64,000 nt of DNA from Rhynchonema sp. JSB1_4. Taxonomy: Eukaryota > Nematoda > Chromadorea > Monhysterida > Xyalidae. This document shows, one piece after another, positions 59,400 to 64,000 of the stretch; position 1 is the stretch's first letter, and each line of letters begins with the position of its first letter. A model generated the notes under the pieces. That model saw nothing but the letters and a program-made list of their open reading frames with translations. It had not been told where the DNA came from and ran no database searches. Position numbers and translations under genes: made by a program. The stretch is from the NCBI GenBank assembly GCA_030248065.1, contig JASAMV010006906.1:1-64000 (forward strand), read 5' to 3'.

Positions 59400-62300
59400 A
59401 TGGATTATGAATCAGATACTCAGCTGATAAATTCTGATGACGAAAGAAGCATATTATGTAGTAATTATGATGACAGCGAAGAGTCAGAAACAGAATCAAC
59501 ATCAAAAGCAACGACAGCTCAACTGACCACCACAAGTCGCAAACCGTACAAGAACTTAGTAACTCAACTGGCAACTCGGTTATATACCAGGATTTTCGAG
59601 AAAAAAGGAGATATGTGTTAAACTATCAACCAGTTTTAGGATTGGGCTTGGACACCTTTCCACACGATTGTCATTGTGCAGGCAGCTCTGGACACCATAG
59701 GATTCACACAGTACAACGCGTACCAAGTTGTGGAATCACAGGTAACAGGACTGAGAAAGATCAACTCACGACTGAAACATCTCAGGAAAACTTCATGCAG
59801 GAGTTCAACGACCAGATTTCACTCATACAACAACAGCAAATGGATGTGCTACGAGACATTGCTGAAACAACCGTTGATGGGAATACAGAGAGCATTAGCG
59901 ACGTACTGGAACGAAGACAAGTGTCAAAGAAAGAAAAAAGGACGCAAGAAGCCTGCTGTGGTGGGACATGGTCAGCCATTTGAGGATTATAAAAGCGAGG
60001 TCAAGCTACAACATTTTATGGAAGATTATCCTCACATCAGGGAGAGATCAACTTGGACGAGCAAGTATAAGCGACTCATAGTCTACAACCTGCCTACGTT
60101 ATTCCAAAGAGTCACAGGAAAATTGAACATTGACACGATATGGTATTTGTATGAGCTGCATCCCGAAATAGATAGAATATCACCAAGGGCTGGCTTGATG
60201 TGGGCTAATGAACTCACAAATACATACGAATACTACTATCCGAGCTCATCTACAGTCTTATCAACTGGGGAAGATATAAAGTACTTCTATACGTTGAGCA
60301 GGAGCAGACCAAGACAAAGTCATGAAGAATTAATAGCCAGCTTCAAGGATTTCGACGAGAGTGATTTTCTTGCAAGATTGATTAATAGAATTGTTAGGCA
60401 CGGATCAACACCAGGACTTAGTGTGATTAGCAACATCGAGTTCTATTGCTGTTGTTTGATATAACTTTAGGAAAACGGTTTGATAAAAACATTCACCCGT
60501 GAAATCAGTCGAAGGAGAGTACCAGACAAGCGCAGGGCTGTGTTCACATTCTGCTCATGTCTAGCACATCAGCTCCAAATCGACGTGAAACGTGTTTTGA
60601 AAGAAGCTGATCAGAATGAGAACCCAACACCGGAACAATGCAGAGAACTGTGTAACAAATTCAATCTTGAGCTGCAAATGAAAGACACAAAAGTTGTCGA
60701 TTTGGTTGCGCCTAAACCTGGAACCACTCGCGAATATATACACATTCGATTGAACAACAAGAACTGCGATCTGGTTCAACGACCGGAGTTACGGACCAAC
60801 GAATGCAAGTCGTGTTGCAAGCAGTACCACAGCAAGGCCAATTTAACAAGGTACATAAGCCTCATTTAAAGCTAAAGAAAAAGAGCTTGAAAAAAAAACA
60901 CTGAATTGCAGACATCAGAAAGTCTGTCTCAAAATGCAACGAGGCCCCGTAATCAAGGAGCGTGCTGGACTGTGGAAGGAACGAAAAGACATTTGGAGTC
61001 AGTTACAAAGCGTTGGCATTCGAATTGAGGACGGCGACATTGGAAAATATGGTAGAGACAGGTTAGATGAAATGTACATAACCTATGGGATGACAAAAAA
61101 GCACCAAGATATTGTAGGATCATTGTGTTCGATTCGGAAAGTTTCTTGGAATCACTGGGATCTGAATGTGATCTCAATACCGAACGATCGTACTTCCTGG
61201 AACATCACGAGATGTGCCTGATAGATGCAGCCGACAGGATACATCAGGACAGTGTTCAATCGAGATTTTTTATCCAAAATCCCAGTCCGACAAGACCTAC
61301 ATAACAGACTTTGTGACATATCTGCTAGAATCAGCGAAAATGGCCAGGAAATACTACTGCGAACGAGCTAAGAACATTCTCAACCAACTGGACGACAAGA
61401 TAAAACACAGTAAGAAGAAAGCATGGAGACAGCGAGTGCAACATGTGCGAGATCAACTGCTCATCTATTTTTCAACACAATTGGTCTACTGTTACAATTT
61501 CTCAAGTTAAGTTGATCTTGTGATAGAAATGAGAGATCCTTAATGGAAAATACAGAACGCTTTTAGATACGACGGCAACCTGTCAAGAAACAGTAGGCTG
61601 TTTTCGGCACTGAACCAACTTGACGGACCACTAAACGTCCTCAAACGGAGTTCAAATGCGTATATATTGGTGGGCAGTCGACACATAGGTATGATGGACA
61701 CCATGTAATGTTCTCATAAATGCATAACAACAGTATTGAAATGGGACACTAATTGCAGGTTAATCTTGGGAGTTCGAATGACGTACAGTAAGGTGCTCGA
61801 AAAGTACGGGCAGTGTGCTGAGGACTTGAAACTGCAGTTTCCATACAGGTAAGATATAACGGTATTTTGGTGAGATAGCAAGACAATGTAAAAACTACTC
61901 AGGTTGCTGCGAAACATCCACAGTTTTACAACCAATATCCCAACATTTGATCAATACAATCAAATCGATAATTTGGTTGGAACCAGCCCTCTGGGACTCG
62001 AGCACGCAAGGTACCAAAGAGTGTTCAGTGAAGTCAGAGATTCAGACATGGCATTGCAAATCTGTGGATATGGAAAAGTACCATCAACGGCAGAAGACAA
62101 CTACAACAAGATAATAGAATCGTGGCGCAAACACGGATGTGAAAGTCTGCTGGATGCCCTGATACTGTATGCAAAGGTAAACAGATAATGATGGTCAACA
62201 CATATTACGTACGCTTAACTACCTAAACTACAGCACGACGTTGAACCACAGCTACGGCTTATGGAAAGCATGATTCGGAATTTTGCGTCACTGAATTCAG

Positions 62301-64000
62301 ACATCACCACCAGCGTGACGGTTAGTGGCATGTATTGTCGTTGGAAGGCTTAGGAGACAACATATTTTTGCAGATCAGCAGTGCGATGTTTCAATTGTGC
62401 TGCAGGCAAGCAACAAAACAAAACAAAAGGTTCTACCTGCTAACAGGTCAAGCCAGGGAGGACTTTGAAAGCAGCAAAGTCGGTACGTACATGAGAGAAA
62501 AAACAAAAAAAGGAGAAAGGAGAAAGAGAACCTCAACCTACAGGAGGAGCCTCAGTCGTTCTGAAACGTTTGTGTGTCAAGGACGTGACCAAAATCAGAG
62601 AACCAGAATTTGGAGAACATTCTAATGTAGTCAAAACCATACACACTTAAAAACATCAGCGCGTGAGTTGTTTTTTTGTAAACCTATCCATAAAAGAAAC
62701 AGTCTGGAGCGTCGACAACATTTTGCAGCTTGTATGGATATTGTGCGACGTTAAGTCAGGCTACGGGCTCGTACTACGTCCGAGAAAAGAAAACCCAGTA
62801 TGAACCTGTGTTGTTTGGAAATCAAAGATTAACATTGGCAGTCATATGGTTAGAATACCTAATGAGCGATCAAAACAGCGAGTTTGAGCCTGACATCCGA
62901 CACGCGAGAAATGGGGGTGAGGTGGTGCTTAACGTTGGAGGTCAGTACTTCAGACCTGATGGATATGGAAAAAGAAAGCGCGATGGTAAACCAGTCTTAT
63001 TTGAATGGAACTATTGCGACGCCGGAGCATCTCATTCACCAATGGCCAATCACGGTGCGTGCGACAAACACATTCGAACAAAGGAACAACAAATGACCAG
63101 GAATAGATCTGATGAGAGAGTTGGACTGCTACGAAGGGAAGGGTATGAGGTGAGAAACTCGTTAGGAAAATGCCAACAACACATGAAAGAAAATATACAG
63201 GTGATCGAAATGTGGAGCTGTGACTGGAACAACATTCGGAAGAATAACGCTAAATTAGCTGCGTTAGAACTAAACCTGTCGTGTGCTCCACCTATCAAAG
63301 GAAAGCAACTGACGTTGAGCCAAGTGGTGGAGCAGATACTAGCAGGAGACATAGAAGGTTTGTCAGTACTGGGCGGTAACGACAGAGGGAAATTTACACG
63401 CTTACAGGGTTCTGCATCACGTCAGCACACCTACCGTACGAAAAGAGAAAGCGAACAGAATGGGGAGCAATATATAAACGGACCAAAATCCCGGAGGCAG
63501 TCGTTCCCAAACACATGCGACAATACTGCAGGAAGCATGAGATAACAATACCTAAGTCTGAGCAGTTGGTCAACAGCTTTTTCTGCGACAAGCAAATGTT
63601 ATCCACGAGGTGAGGGTAATACGTGTCTAATCTTGAAACCTTCAGAATGAGTCTTTTAATGTGCAGATACATTCAATTCCTGGACGAGCTGGGCTACAAA
63701 ATTGACGACATCACAAGAATATATCAATTCAAAATGGAAGAGGCCTTTAGACCATTTATAACAAACATGGCCGAACGTCGGGAACAAGCGGAAACACAAG
63801 GACAAGCACTTCTAGGAGCTATGTATAAATTAGCTGTAAATAGTTCGGTGTTTGGGTCTTCAATAATCGTTCAGGAAAGGTTTAAGACAACAAGAATAGT
63901 TGGAGCAGATGACTACAACTCAAAATACCTGCTTGAGCCACATCTAATAGATAGTCTTGAAGTCGAGCCAGTTGACGGATCCTCAAAGTGTCTCATGGAG
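59400..64000 (+). CDS. Intron-rich family-B DNA polymerase of a second lineage (partial)
   Basis: Coding pieces appear in order. An acidic start (MDYESDTQLINSDDE) is followed by an intermediate region of unclear splicing. An exon 60477-60850 ending KSCCKQYHSKANLTR splices to HQKVC, making a C2H2-like finger typical of this family. Next come VFDSESFLESLG (Exo I-like), the RYDGNLSRNSRLF region, a long RHARNGGE..VGGQYFRPDGY block, EYLMSDQ and ELGYKIDDITRIYQF. Palm motif B (MYKLAVNSSVFGSS) lies at the window edge. This is the DNA_pol_B_2 type common in animal genomes and unlike the two Polinton-type genes here. Frame jumps near 61120 and 61255 without clear introns suggest decay. Exact splicing was not resolved, and the catalytic C-terminus is outside the window. 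Confidence 0.6.

Noticed and set aside
1..64000. CRISPR arrays or bacterial operon signals
   Set aside because: No regularly spaced identical repeats with unique spacers were seen, and introns and element types are animal-like.

Overview
The window looks like animal (metazoan) nuclear DNA dominated by mobile elements and an integrated virus-like element. Short introns of about 50 nt with GT..AG borders, C2H2 and chromodomain-like proteins, a Penelope fragment, an APE-type LINE, BEL/Pao retrotransposons and a BEL env with a phlebovirus-type Gc fusion domain (a combination well known from nematodes) suggest an ecdysozoan, possibly nematode-like host. The species cannot be fixed from this sequence alone.

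Region 1 (1-10 kb): a hAT-like MITE with an 8-bp target duplication, a 5'-truncated Penelope-like element, a tRNA-headed SINE-like unit with a hammerhead-like motif, a CCGGAAATATTTCCGG repeat tract, a foldback element, a LINE relic and a longer broken LINE (endonuclease plus reverse transcriptase). Region 2 (10.3-20 kb): two decayed BEL/Pao retrotransposons, the second joined to an inverted gag fragment.

Region 3 (20.3-23.24 kb and 55.65-58.08 kb, minus strand): two halves of one intron-rich Polinton-type protein-primed DNA polymerase B gene. Between them lies region 4 (23,242-55,649), a 32.4-kb element with about 200-bp terminal inverted repeats. Its right half encodes the Polinton/adintovirus core: DNA polymerase B, packaging ATPase, retrovirus-like integrase, double-jelly-roll major capsid protein, adenovirus-type protease and small basic virion proteins, tightly packed with ATGA/TAATG overlaps. 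It also has a clear two-repeat TATA-binding-protein-like gene divergent from the polymerase. The left half is an accessory region. It holds a minus-strand train of at least nine CxxC-rich zinc-binding proteins (seven of one family), two adjacent Bcl-2-like genes, and spliced genes for a chromodomain/C2H2 protein and a membrane-anchored tandem ubiquitin-like protein. A recurring short intergenic motif (AATAAA plus TCCTGCC) separates the unspliced accessory genes and also occurs in both terminal repeats. A BEL/Pao retrotransposon with env, much rearranged, is nested in the accessory region at 36.3-43.4 kb.

Region 5 (58.2-64 kb, plus strand): a small two-exon gene of unknown function and a third family-B DNA polymerase gene of a different lineage, intron-rich and running off the window. 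Together the element looks like an integrated, probably once virion-forming virus with a host-manipulation module (apoptosis, ubiquitin-like, chromatin, zinc-binding proteins) and its own basal transcription factor. Its core ORFs are largely open, which suggests a young insertion. All functional statements are from motifs read by eye.
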